Shown here one piece after another: positions 12,102 to 23,121 of a stretch of 64,000 bases of DNA. The translations under genes and the position numbers were made by a program. Under the pieces are notes generated by a model, which was given only the letters and a program-made list of their open reading frames with translations, was not told where the DNA came from and ran no database searches. Origin of the DNA: Cubamyces lactineus. Taxonomy: Eukaryota; Basidiomycota; Agaricomycetes; Polyporales; Polyporaceae. Each line of letters begins with the position of its first letter. Position 1 is the first letter of the stretch. The stretch covers positions 682,001-746,000 of the forward strand of contig JACDTU010000004.1 of assembly GCA_022376465.1 (NCBI GenBank), written 5' to 3'.

Positions 12102-15100
12102 TCAAGCTGTGACCTCTACGGCTCTGTCGATGTCCATCGCCATATGTCCGCTATCGTCATCATCATCTCCTAGCTCGCCGAACAGGCCATCATCCATCTC
12201 GGACAGTAGATGCTCGACAACATAACTATCTTGGAGCAGCTTCTCCATGCGAGTCAGGTGGCGTTCAGTGTAAGGGATCATTGAGTCGATCAGCTCCTTC
12301 AGAGCCGTCGTCCCGCGTCCTTCTATCGGGAGCGGTTCTGCAGGCAGGGACTTGCCAAATGTATCGTCCTCTGCAGGCGCAGAAGCAGCAGCTGCGGCAG
12401 CGGCTAAAGCGGCGTCCTCGTCAAACGCACGCGCGATGTCCTCCGCCGCGCGCAGCTTGACGACTGCGTGCAGGACGCGCTGGGCGACTGTGCTGGTCTT
12501 GGCGTGTGCATTCCAGTCGCGGACGTAGCGGAGGAGGCGAACGAGGTCCGTTCCGGGCAGCGCGCGCAGGACCTCGTCTACCGCTGGGTGGCCGGTGATC
12601 GAGGGCGTCTTAGGCTTCGCGGAGCCGTCAGGGGAGTCGGAGGAGGATGTGAGGGAGGCGAAGAGCGTGTGCAGGCGTCCGGGTTGAGCCATGCTGAGAG
12701 CGAGGAGGATCGCGTTGCGGTAGTCGTGCAGCGCGAGATAGTTCTGCAGGTCTTGCTCCCTGTGGGGCGGACATCAGTAACGATACATGGAAGAGGGTGT
12801 GTGTGGAGCTGGGAGATACGCACTTCTCGACGAGTTTGGCACGCTGGGTCTCTTTCTCGACTTGCTGCTCTTCCGTGCAGTCTTGCCAGAAGGTGACCAC
12901 GGAGTCGGCCGCCCCAGAGACGATCGTCGATTCGTCGCTGCTCACAGCCAGCGCCCAGACCTGTCACACAAGGTGAGTTATGCTACCCTGTGAGCTGAGC
13001 GACAATCACCAAGCCGCACCTTATCCTCGTGGTTGTCCATGGTCGCGGCACACTCCTCGTCGCGGACGTTCCAGAGCTTCACGAGGCCGTCGCTCGCACT
13101 GCTCACCATCTGCATGCCCGCGTTGAGGAAGTCCACGCGCAGGACAGAATTGGTGTGCCCCTCGAACGTCTTCACACACGTAAAGTCGTCCAGGTTCCAG
13201 AGCTTCACCGTCTTATCGCCGCTGCCCGTCGCGAGGACGCGCTCGGCGCGCCCGAAGCGCACGCACCACACGCCCCGCTTGTGGCCCTTGCACATCCCTA
13301 GAAGACGCAGCTCGCCGCGCACGCCGGCGCTCGTCACGACGTAATCGACCTCCCAGACCTTCGCGGTCCGGTCCTGCGAGCCAGAGACGAGCAGGCGGTC
13401 GTTCGGCGCGACGTCAAGCGAGTTGATATCCTTGTCGTGCGCCTTGTGCGTCGTGAGACTCTTGCACTTGACGATATGCGCGTCTTCGTCCTCGTCGGGG
13501 GCCGTGAGCGGCACAGACGACAGATCCCACATCTTGATCGTCTTGTCCTGGCTCCCGGTGAACATGAAACGCAGCGAGTCGCTGCCCGACCCAGACGGAG
13601 CCGCGTCGCCCGAGAATGACTTGCGCGACATCGCGATGGCACCGACACTCTCCGCATGACCTTCGCAGACAGCGACGCAGCGCCAGTCCGGGACGGCCGC
13701 GCCCTCTTCCCCTGCTCGCGGGCGAACAGGAGCCCATATCCGCGCAGAGCGGTCCTTGCTGCCGCTTGCGAGCACGCGGCCCTGCGCGCCTCGATCGAGG
13801 CACAGAACGATTTCTGAGTGACCTGCGATGAGGCGCGCGTCTAGCGAAGAAGTTGAGTAGACGCGAATTAGCGACGAGTTTGTGGCGAGCGCTACGTGCG
13901 TGTCGGACAGGGCAGAGGGGGCAGACGCCTGGATGGGCAGATTGGGGGACAGGAAGGTGGCATCGATGATCTCATCGTTGAACCCAATGAGCTGACGACT
14001 GAGCGTCTGCGTAGAGAGTGAATGGAAGAGGATATTCTGATCGGCGTGCACGGACACGATCGTCGAGGTTGCGGGTAGGTAGCTATAGGTCCCGTCATTG
14101 ACTGCAAGAACGGTCTGACCGGCTGGTGACTTACATCGCGTCAACTATTTGTCGTTGCTCTTCTTGATCCTCGGTCGCCTCGTCTTGTTCTTGCCCAAGG
14201 GTGAAAAGCACGTTGCCTTCCCGTGCGTCCCAGATTCTCACTAGACCCTTTTCGCCGCCGGTATAGAACCGGAGTTTTCCAGGACCCGACGGCGCGCCTG
14301 CGAGGTCCTCATCAGGATGCAGTAGACCCACGGCCTCGACCCGCTCGAGGACGGGTATAGTTTTGTAGAGGGTGGGGGAGAACTCGGCCTCCTTTCCCTT
14401 CCCTTTGCTGCTCTTCTTGACGGCGGACGCTTTGGAAGAGATGTCCCAGATGAGAACGACGGAATCTCTTCCGCCGCTGACAAGCCATTTGCCATCCGGG
14501 GAGACGTCAAGACCGCGTGGAACCGAAACATGTCCCTCGAGGACAGCTTCCGGCTTGGACCCGCTGCTAGCGCGAGCCGCGGCAGCTGAGAGGTCGAAGA
14601 TACGGATGCGAGTGTCTACGGAGGCCGTGATGAGTTGCATCTTTTGCTCCCGGATGACCGAGGAGGGGTCGAAGGGGTAGTTAAAGGCCAATGCACTGAC
14701 TACGCCTCCGTGGCCCTTGAAGAGATGGGTCACATAGCCACGGAGGATGTCCCATACCTTCACTACACCATCCGCCGAGCCTGACGCCAAGTATGTAGAG
14801 GTCGGGTCGGCTTTGCATACGTGCACAGGCGCGTCATGGGCACGGGCAACCACACGGATGGGCTTCACAAGCTTGGTTTGCGGATTGGATGATTGAGGGA
14901 TCTCATATATGCGGAGGGAAAGCGAGGACGTGAACAGCAGCAGATGGGATGCCGAGGGCGTAATGCATAGGGATGTGATGGATTCTGTGTCCTGAACCGC
15001 GGTCTGAGCAACGTTAAACAGTTTCAATCACCCTTAGTACTCACCCCAGCAAACCGACAAATCTCTACTCCCGCCTTTACGTCCGTGAGGAGGGCGTCTT

Positions 15101-15279
15101 CGCCTACGCAGGTGACCAGCTTCGATCCATCCGGGGTTGCGGCTACAGGGCCCGCAGTATGCAATGGTGCGATTACCCGCGCCTTTTTGAACCTAGAAGA
15201 AGAGTTCAGCCTGTATTCTAGCGAGCTGCGGAAGTAAAACATACGCTGTCTTGAGCTTGGGACGATGAGCAGGGTCCAT
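12102..15279 (-). CDS. UTP13: U3 snoRNP / small-subunit processome WD40 protein Utp13
   Basis: A nucleolar WD40 protein of the UTP-B complex, which acts with U3 snoRNA in 18S rRNA processing. It starts at 15279 (MDPAHRPKLKTA), followed by an intron and FKKARVIAPLHTAGP. Many WD repeats follow over two propellers, for example LASGSADGVVKVWDI, LVSGGRDSVVLIWDI, LATGSGDKTVKLWNL and VSSASDGLVKLWNV. The C-terminal part (HPAVDEVLRALPG through MEKLLQDSYVVEHLL) is the Utp13-specific helical domain, ending in an acidic stretch and VEVTA before the stop at 12102. Few introns are used compared with neighbours, and the central exons are long. The gene is convergent with ARMT1, leaving about 240 bases between the stops. 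Confidence 0.93.
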
Positions 15280-16249
15280 GGCCGCAGAAGAGGAGAGCGT
15301 GGGCGCCTGAGCCAATGAGCGACGCTGCGGCCAACTTTTTCGAGCGCCCGCGTGGTTGTTTGTGCTTGTTGTGCAACAGCTTTAATCCCACTCCTCCAGG
15401 CGCCTATCAGCATTCTGATCGCGCGCCTTGGGCCGGCTTGGGCCTGTGAACGAACTGAATGGCCCAGCGTGTCCGCCCGCTTCTCCCGCTGATGGAGGCG
15501 GTCACGATGCCACTCATTGGCTTTGACGAGATACATTACTTGCCCCTACGCCGTTATCTGACACCTCCGCCGCCTTCAACGGGGGAAGTACAGCGGAGTT
15601 GGCGAGGCTCATCAGTCATGGGTACCGAAGACCATCTCCGTGCGGCCGCCCTGCATGTCCCTGCGGTCTAAGGGAAGAGCTTCCTGGACGTGTTGTCGTG
15701 GCGGGAGGAAACAATCTTCTCTCCGCTCGCCGGTCCCCCAAAGAATTTTCCTGCGGCCACAGCCCAGAAAGGACGGTCATTTACTACAATCAGAGCATTA
15801 ATGCGGACGGAGGTCGTTGAGGCATTTCGCCACACGGTCTCATGGCAACAGACAACAGGAATGTATCTAACATAACGCCGCTTACATATGGCCCTACCCA
15901 GGACCGCGGTCACCCACCACAGGGTCCGGTCCTGCACGTCCTCCTCCTAAGCGGCCGAAATGCCGAAATGCTAAAGCCTCCGCGCCCGACAGTTTTACAT
16001 CATTCTCGTAACACACACGCCATAATATTCACAGAACGAGATAACCAACGCACTCGACCATAGGCTAAACACGGTGAAAGGAAGGCAATATTCCTGAACA
16101 GGGTTATCCATAAATCAGCAAAAACGGTGGTATGGTTACAATCCGCTGATAAAGCCGACGGGTGAGTGAAAAGGAGGGACGTATGAGGCCAAACAAAGGA
16201 CACCATAAGGAGATCGAAAGAACGAAACAGACCGGATGGAGTAGACGGT
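15280..16249. other. Intergenic, between UTP13 start and forkhead gene end
   Basis: 970 bases with no recognised gene. It should hold the UTP13 promoter on the left and the forkhead 3' UTR on the right. Short open frames (15459-15671 plus, 15668-15937 minus) have no motif I recognise. Confidence 0.45.
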
Positions 16250-18398
16250 TTACGATCGTGCTGAATACCCCGTCGATTTTCGCTGCACCTGCGCCTGCGC
16301 CTGATACTGCCGAAGTGTATCGTCAGCCGCCCGCCTCATACGCTCCTCTTCTATAGTTTTCTCGGCCTGAAGGCGACGCCGGGTCTCTTCCTCTAGCATG
16401 TTCTCCGCGACCTTCAAAGCAGACTTCGCTCGCGTTGCCTCCTCCTTGACCCGAGCCAGCTCGTCTTGAGTCGCCCTAAGCTCGTCGGAGAGGCGCAAGG
16501 ACGCGTTGATAGCATCCTGTGACTGCCGGCGTAAGCCAGCCATCTCGATCTTGAGACGGTCAATAGTAGCTTCTGGATGGTCCACGCTCGAGAAGCCTGA
16601 GAAGGCACCGTGGAGAACGGAACGTCCTGGTTGCGCCTGCGACGCCGAATACGAACGGTGGCTAGGTCCAGCGTAAGAGCTTGAACCATGATTGTGATGA
16701 CGGGGATCGTACTGATAGGGCATGTCCTCCGAGCTCGAGTAGTCATCTTCGGAATACGGGCCACCCGCTCCATCTTCTTCCCAGTCCATTTCGTCATCGT
16801 CATCATCGTCGTCGTAGATACCACGCCGCATTGTGGATGTATGGCTAAACGATCTGCTGTCCACTGGACGAAGTGTCGCAATCGTGGATACCGACCCCTG
16901 CGAGTGGTTGTTCGCGTTAACAGGCGAACGTTGAGCATGAGCGTGATTATGACTATGAGGGTGAGAGTGAGAAGAATTGGAGTGCGTTGGAGGCCCTGCA
17001 GACGGAGGACCGTGAGGCGGAGGATGTGGATAAGGCTGCTGCTGATGGGGATGAGGGTGAGGAGAAGCCTGCGGTGGAGGCTGCAAGCTGTGATTGTGAG
17101 GAGAAGGTAAGGCGGGGTGCATTGGAGGATGAGGGTGCGCTTGCGTTTGGTGATGCGGCGGAGGGGGCGGATGAGCATGGTTATGAGACGGCGGCTTCGA
17201 GTGAGATGGGAGCGAGGGATGAGAATGTACATGTGGACCAGATTGCGGGTGTCCTTGAGTGGCGGGATGAGGATGTGCATGCGGGGACTGTTGAGCAATA
17301 GGATGATGGGGAGGCTGGGATAATACAAGTGAGTGAGGGTGTTGACGGAGCAACGGAATAGTGTGCATATGCGTTGTGGGATGCATATGGGGATGTGGAC
17401 TTCGTGGAGAACCCGGATGTGTCTGAGGATGATCCTCAGGCGAATGTTTCGGAGATTGAGGGCTAAGTGGAAAAGGTCTCACCGATGCGGAAGTAGCAGT
17501 AGAAGACGTAGACGGGGTATTCGAAGGAGCAGAGGCGATAGACGACGCCGACGACGGTGTGGCGGAAGGCGGCGGTTGTGGTGGTTGTGTTTGAGCCTGT
17601 GAGGACGACGCCGCAGGCATCGAGGGTGCGGGGGGACCCGGCAGAGCCGGTAGGGTTCGTGGACCCAAGGGGACGGGAGGAGGCGGGGACGACGGACCCA
17701 ACACAGTGATAGTACCTGATTCCGGGCCATCCATTTTGTTCGTTCTCCCTCCTCTCTTCCTTGGACGCTTAGTTCCCGGAGGAGCATCTAGGTTGACCGT
17801 CCAGTATGAGCCGAAGCCGGGATCTGAAGGCGGTCGCGGCTGACGTTCGAATAGCCTGTTGAGGGACAGATGGTGCCGCACAGATTGCTAGAACGGTGCG
17901 GTTTAGCCACCTTCCGTGCAAGAAGGGGCATATACGGAGAAGGGGAGGGGATTCACCTTCCATGCCGGCCCCGCCGTCTTATAATACGGATATTTCCTCT
18001 CCATCGCCGCGTAAATCTCCCTTATTGTCAGCCGCTTTCGAGGGCTACCGAGAATAGTGCAACGTAGGATGACGGGAAGGGTGTGTTGAGGGCGTCCATC
18101 TGTATCAGGGAGGCATGCGAGGGTGTCTGGGCAATCGGGATGCGGTTCGTGCGCGCGGATGATAACTTCTGTTCGTGGAGGTGGCGGAGGTCTAATCTCG
18201 ACCGGTTTGGAGGGCTCTGGGAGCTTTTCGGTCGGAGAAGTGGTAGAGCTGCTTGGAGAGCGAACGGCTTGTAACCTGGTGATGAAGGCGGCGGCGGCGG
18301 GGTGAGACCTGGGCTAGTCCGGAGCGATGACGGAGAGCGTACCTGAGCGTGGATTCGTAAGAGGACTCGGGATTGAGGATGTTATTGAGGGAGGACAT
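16250..18398 (-). CDS. Forkhead (FOX) transcription factor
   Basis: A DNA-binding regulator. Exon 1 (MSSLNNILNPESSYESTL) starts at 18398. The forkhead domain spans exons 2 and 3: LRCTILGSPRKRLTIREIYA, YPYYKTAGPAWK, then after an intron QSVRHHLSLNRLF (recognition helix 3) and GFGSYWTV. A basic patch, TKRPRKRGGR, follows and may be a nuclear signal. A long Pro/Ser-rich region then turns into a His/Pro-rich stretch (around 16950-17350), and an acidic run (DDDDDDDEMDWEEDG) comes next. The last 100 residues form a predicted coiled coil (IDRLKIEMAGLRRQ onward). The intron after exon 1 is placed as 67 nt; a 34-nt variant would also keep frame but is implausibly short. Target genes cannot be inferred. 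Confidence 0.9.
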
Positions 18399-19183
18399 AG
18401 CGGGGGAGGAGGGGGGGAGGAGGGGGGAGGGAGGGGAAGGAGCGACTCGGACGCGGTGTGACTGGGGAGAGGAAAAGGCAAGAGTTGGCGCACAAGTTGA
18501 GCTTGTGGGTCCACGACCCCCACTAGCCCTTTGTTCTCTATTAGATCCGACCCCCGATCTAAACAAACGCACAGCCTTTGGCCTTGCAACTAATATTATT
18601 TCCATCGCGACACACACCCCTGACGGCCTGGAATTACTCCTTCGTCACCTTTGGTCCCTCCTTGTATTTTTTTCCGCAATTTACGCTCGAGTGCCAGCAC
18701 ACTCAAGCCACAACAGCGTTTGATGTGTGTTATCGGACTTTCGCGTGTGCGAGGAACGACCCCGGAATCGCTCGCTATCATTGGTCCATCAGCCACACCC
18801 AAACTCTCCTTTCCCTTGCCCCGATTCTGAACAACCTCCATATTTAAGCCTATGTACTAGGAGAACCTGTTACACAGGGGCTGTCATGCAGCTGTCCAAG
18901 GCAATCGGCCGTCTGCGGATATATGAGGGACTGTGCTGCGCGATAACGTCTCGCGTGCCCTACTATTACGAATTCATCGCCAGCGGTACCCTCGCGTGAG
19001 CATCACCCTCCAAGTGCGAGCATCGGCTCACTGAAAGTCCGGTATACGGGTAAGCCATATTCAGGGATATATAAGTGTACAGACTCCATCCCACTCCATC
19101 CAAGCAAATGCCGAGGTCAACCACGTCGCAGTCCCCGGCCTTCGTCCATCAGATCGTACAGGTATAGGCATAAGCCCCATCGT
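18399..19183. other. Intergenic, forkhead promoter and NIPSNAP 3' flank
   Basis: 785 bases with no supportable gene. It lies upstream of the forkhead ATG and downstream of the NIPSNAP stop, both on the minus strand. The stretch at 18400-18440 is a purine-rich G/A run directly upstream of the forkhead start, which is a CT-rich leader on the coding strand. Confidence 0.45.
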
Positions 19184-20458
19184 CTACTTGAGCATGCTGA
19201 AAGAGAGCGGCTCCAGGATTATTGCATCCATGAGCATGGAAAACTCAGCGGTCTAAGAAGGGTGCACAGTGTACAGGTCAGTTGGGCACATAAGAAAACT
19301 CACACAGTACCCATCCTACCTTTGAAACCGTTTCGGACCAGCCATCTAGTTTCCAGGCCGTCTCGCGCGTCTCCTTCCTGCTATGCAGATCCCTGGTCAT
19401 GCAGTGGAGGCGACATGCTAAGTGACATGATCGACAGGAACAAGGGTCAGAGAGAAGCACATACGGGTATTGCCACATATGGTGAACCTGGTGCAGTCGC
19501 CCCACTTGCGAGAACCATGCCCCGACGGGCGCAACGAACTGCCGCCGCGCCTCAATTCCCTTCCGCCTAAAGAAAGCGTAATCACAATCGTTCCGTAATC
19601 CGGGAACTGATCACTAACCATGTCTGTTCCCACTGCAGCAGGGTGCCAGGGTGAAGTTGATAGGTACGCAGTTCGAAGATGCCGCCCTCAGTGCGCGGTG
19701 GGATAGTAGGGAAAAAGGCAAATTCTTGACAAAGTTGTTGGGACCGGGCCGTCAGGTACGGGATCAGCTTGTTGTACGTGTTGATGTGCTATGAATGACC
19801 CGCCAGTGTGAACATGACTGCATGGCCGGCGGTGTATGAGCCTACCTCCGAGTTCTTGATCTTCCGGGTGGTCTTATCGTATCCGGAGTAGTTCTCATAC
19901 TCCAAAATGTGGTCTATGGATGTCGTTAAGTACCACCGCAGGCAGATGACCCTGACCCAGAAGGATATCCACGCACAGAACGTGTCTTGCTCGCCGACTA
20001 CGGCTTCCCAGCTACCTGTAAGTTTAACGTGCAGGTCGGGATCTTCTTTGATAGCTGTATAGTACGCCTCGCTGCCAAGAAGGTAAACAAAGGGGTGGAT
20101 GAATAGGGAAGGAGAACGGCTTACGCGGCCTTCTTATACTCGCTGACCGCGCTGGGCTTTACCTTGTGCACTGTGATAATTTGGGACGCTTGTTCTCACG
20201 AACCGCGGCGTACAATGCTCACCCTCAAAACCATGCACATACTTGCCACGCGCTACGAGCCTGGAATGCTGCTGGATTTGCACGTCACCCTCTTGTTTCG
20301 CCTCCGGAGATCCATGCAGTAAAGACTACACGCCACGGCGTCACCTTCTTGACGTCCATCCCAGACAGACTCCTTACCTGAACTGAAATGCCGCGCCTGG
20401 CCTGCCCTGCAACCGCAGCGTTGCGCCGAACCGTTCGAGCACTGAGACGGGCCAGCAT
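19184..20458 (-). CDS. NIPSNAP-domain mitochondrial protein
   Basis: A protein of about 268 residues built from nine short exons; no single open frame shows it well. It starts at 20458 with a typical mitochondrial leader (MLARLSARTVRRNAAVAG), then RRGISVQ. Joined exons give SLLHGSPEAKQEGD, RLVARGKYVHGFE, VHKVKPSAVSEYKKAA, HVKLTGSWEAVVGEQDTFY, HILEYENYSGYDK, GGIFELRTYQLHPGTLLQWE, RQFVAPVGAWFSQVG, LHQVHHMWQYP and finally LEPLSFSMLK with stop at 19184-19186. GSWEAVVGEQD and IFELRTYQLHPGT are hallmarks of the two NIPSNAP ferredoxin-like halves. All splice joins use GT-AG and keep frame. In animals NIPSNAP1/2 are mitochondrial and tag damaged mitochondria for autophagy; the fungal role is not known. 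Confidence 0.9.
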
Positions 20459-20766
20459 GGCGTCGATTGAAAGGAGGAAGACGTCAAGGAAAGAGTGTGT
20501 GTACTATGGCGACGCGTGTTTCCCGCAAGAGTGGACCTCGAAGCTCAGACGTGGATGGTGGAGAGTTGGAAAGCTGGATCTCGAGAGCGTGCGGAGGTGG
20601 CGGATATAGAGACGCGTAGCGGAGGGTCGTCATATGACGTGGGCGGGGGAACCCCTCTGCCACGTGGGAGACGGCGCTTGTCGTCGGCGTCGTCGACGAT
20701 GAGCTCGATGATTTGATCGACGTCTGTTTCCGCGTCCACCACGACCACACAACGCCGCGGGCCACC
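20459..20766. promoter_or_regulatory. Shared divergent promoter, NIPSNAP / glycosyltransferase
   Basis: Only 308 bases separate the two divergent start codons at 20458 (minus) and 20767 (plus), so the control regions must overlap. No clear TATA box is seen. Confidence 0.5.
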
Positions 20767-22709
20767 ATGATCACCCGCGAGCAGATATTCAGGGTTGCGC
20801 AGACGGTCGCCGTGCCCCTCCTGCTCGCGTTTGTCGTGCGCCAGCTCTTCGGCGACCCTCGCGAAGAGGCTCCGCGTTCGTTCTACCAGCCACTGCTCGC
20901 TGACATCGACTTTGTCCCGCGAAAGCTCGCGTCAACTTATCGCACAGACGTGCAAGAGCTAAGCCAGTACGAACGCGTCTCCGTCCTGCAGAACGTGTCC
21001 CGGACTCCAGACACTACCGCCGTTGTACTGAACTGGTCTCGCTTTCCCAACGTCTTGCTTATCACATCCCTACTCTGCGCGCCATGGCTGGACGACACTA
21101 TAGCGCAGGTGTTCATCTGGAATAACCACCCGAAGAAGTTGTCATATGAAGTGTGCATATTGCCTCTCAGCTCCACCTCGCAACTTTTTTCAATGGCTTG
21201 AAACGCAGGATATGAAGAACACCGGGTGTCCGCGCTCCAAGCTACGGATCCACAATGCGCCCGCGAACCTCCTTTTCCAGGCGCGTTACCTCGCCTGCGC
21301 CCAGGCTGATACGCCGTACTGTTTCATACAGGTTCGTCTGTCCGAATATACTCTTTTTGTAGATGGCTGTAAACCTTAGCTTGTTCCCCAGGATGACGAC
21401 TATCTCGTCCGTTCGGAGATCATACAGTCTCTCCGCGCGCGCATGAGCGATGATGGCGCTGCTCGGGCTGTACATCTACTTCCCCCACACGAACATCTTT
21501 CCACCGCCCTGCGTGAGGTGCACATCAAGACGCCGGATGATGCCCGTATTTCAGATATCCACGTATCCTTCGCCTGGTTGGGTCACGGAACCATGCTACG
21601 CCGCACCGAGGCGCAGCAGTTCTTGTCGCTCATGAGATACCTCAAGGTTGCAGAGGACGAAATGAAAATGGCAGACAATTACTTCACGATGTTGAGCAAT
21701 CGCGTACCGGAGGTTTGGTTCGATCAAGGCTTCGAGCTCGGCGGAGGTCAACCGTTCACGGCTGGCTCAGAAGGTGACGAGCGCAACAGGAAGTATATTG
21801 TGGGTGTTTGCGGCATGACGTGCTGATTGTAGGTTTGTGTTAATAGCTCTTCCTTCCTCAGCTCAGGGCCGCACAGTACCTCGACGCGTTGACACACTGC
21901 GGTCGTGCCTCGTGTAATGCCCTGGATACATACGCCGAGCAGGCACGGCCAAGCGTGCCCTATGTCAACCTTGACAGATCTCACGCACCAACCGAACGGA
22001 CACGCGCAGTCTGTCGTGGGTCTGCGTGTGTCCTTGAGACCAACATCCGCCTATTGCCCGACGGCGTGTCTCATACGGCTGCAAAGGTCGGTGAAATACT
22101 AGATCTTGAGCGCCGTAACGCCGCCGCCGTTGGCGAATCTAGCAAGGACAACTACATACAACACCCACCGTCTCATGCCGTCGATTCGAAAGCGGATACA
22201 GTGTTTCGAAGTTTCTCACGTGAGCCGTTATCATCATGTTGTGTTGTTGGCGTGCCGTTCGGGCTTCTAACGTTGTTCAACAAGATGCCACTATGGGCGA
22301 CATGATGTCGCTTGATGTTCTCACCGATATCGGTGACGCGCGAGAATGGAACACCATTGAGCTTGTGTGGCTAGTGGACTCGGCTACGGAAGATATCCTG
22401 AAGGCCTGCACGTTCGAGTGGTCATCTGACAGCGTCACCTGGGTAGGTGGCGCCTTCGGCTTGCATGCAGCAGCTAGCTGATTGACGTACAAACAGAATC
22501 CGGCTTCCCATGGCCCTATTTGCTACGATACGTCGCGAGACGCTGTGGTGGACGATGAGAAGGTGCCATTACGGGAGTGCAGCGCGCAGATGCTTTTGGG
22601 CTCTAGTGCGCTTCATCTTCGTGCGACAGGCCGGTACTTTAGGGCACGACTGAATGAAGACAGACAGGCGAGGTGGGTCGTGGCTGAGGTGTGGTTGCGG
22701 GGCCTATAG
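20767..22709 (+). CDS. Putative GT-A type II membrane glycosyltransferase
   Basis: The N-terminus MITREQIFRVAQTVAVPLLLAFVVRQLFG looks like a signal anchor of a Golgi type II membrane protein. A GT-A like core follows: FPNVLLITSLLCAPWLDD, VFIWNNHP, CPRSKLRIHN, LLFQARYLACAQADTPYCFI and then DDDYLV, a DxD-type motif that usually binds the metal-nucleotide sugar. HVSFAWLGHGTMLRR and DNYFTMLSNR follow. These features recall exostosin-like (GT64) and family 2 enzymes, but I cannot name the exact family, donor or acceptor. The C-terminal third (RGSACVLETNIRLLP to WVVAEVWLRGL) looks like a separate beta-rich domain. The stop is TAG at 22707-22709. Several introns of 50-70 nt are used. Confidence 0.7.
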
Positions 22710-23121
22710 AGATCCCAAATAGACTGTACTCGTAGTATCGCCGGGCCATGGTTGAAGCATACCTGAGCCAATCATGCAGGCTATAGGCCTATCACTGGGC
22801 TCACATTCCCCGAGTGACTACCCGGACGCAGGCAAGGGGGCATACCATTGGCCGGCTCTTATCTATACCCGTCGAACGAGTTGCGTCAAAGCCACCAGGG
22901 CTTACTAGCGCTTAGTAGTGTATCAAACGTACCGATATAGATGCGATTAACAGCCAGGAATTTAATAAGGTTACTTACCATCCCAGGGTGCCCGACCATG
23001 CCGCCTGTGATCGACGCCTGTTGCTCCTCGAGCGCGAGTGGACGCCGACGACGCCCAGGTGTATTCAATACTGTCACTTGTTTTCTGGTATGACTCCTTC
23101 CACACTCTGCACTCAACCACC
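22710..23121. other. Intergenic, MOCS1 upstream region
   Basis: 412 bases between the glycosyltransferase stop and the MOCS1 start. No TATA box or gene is recognised. Confidence 0.4.

Noticed and set aside
16414..17328. 304-codon open frame overlapping the forkhead gene, and plus-strand Met/Arg-rich frames there
   Set aside because: These are other-frame readings of the Pro/His-rich repeat of the forkhead factor.
18330..18396. 34-nt intron after forkhead exon 1
   Set aside because: Frame-compatible, but too short for this genome; the 67-nt alternative ending at ACCAG keeps the same frame.
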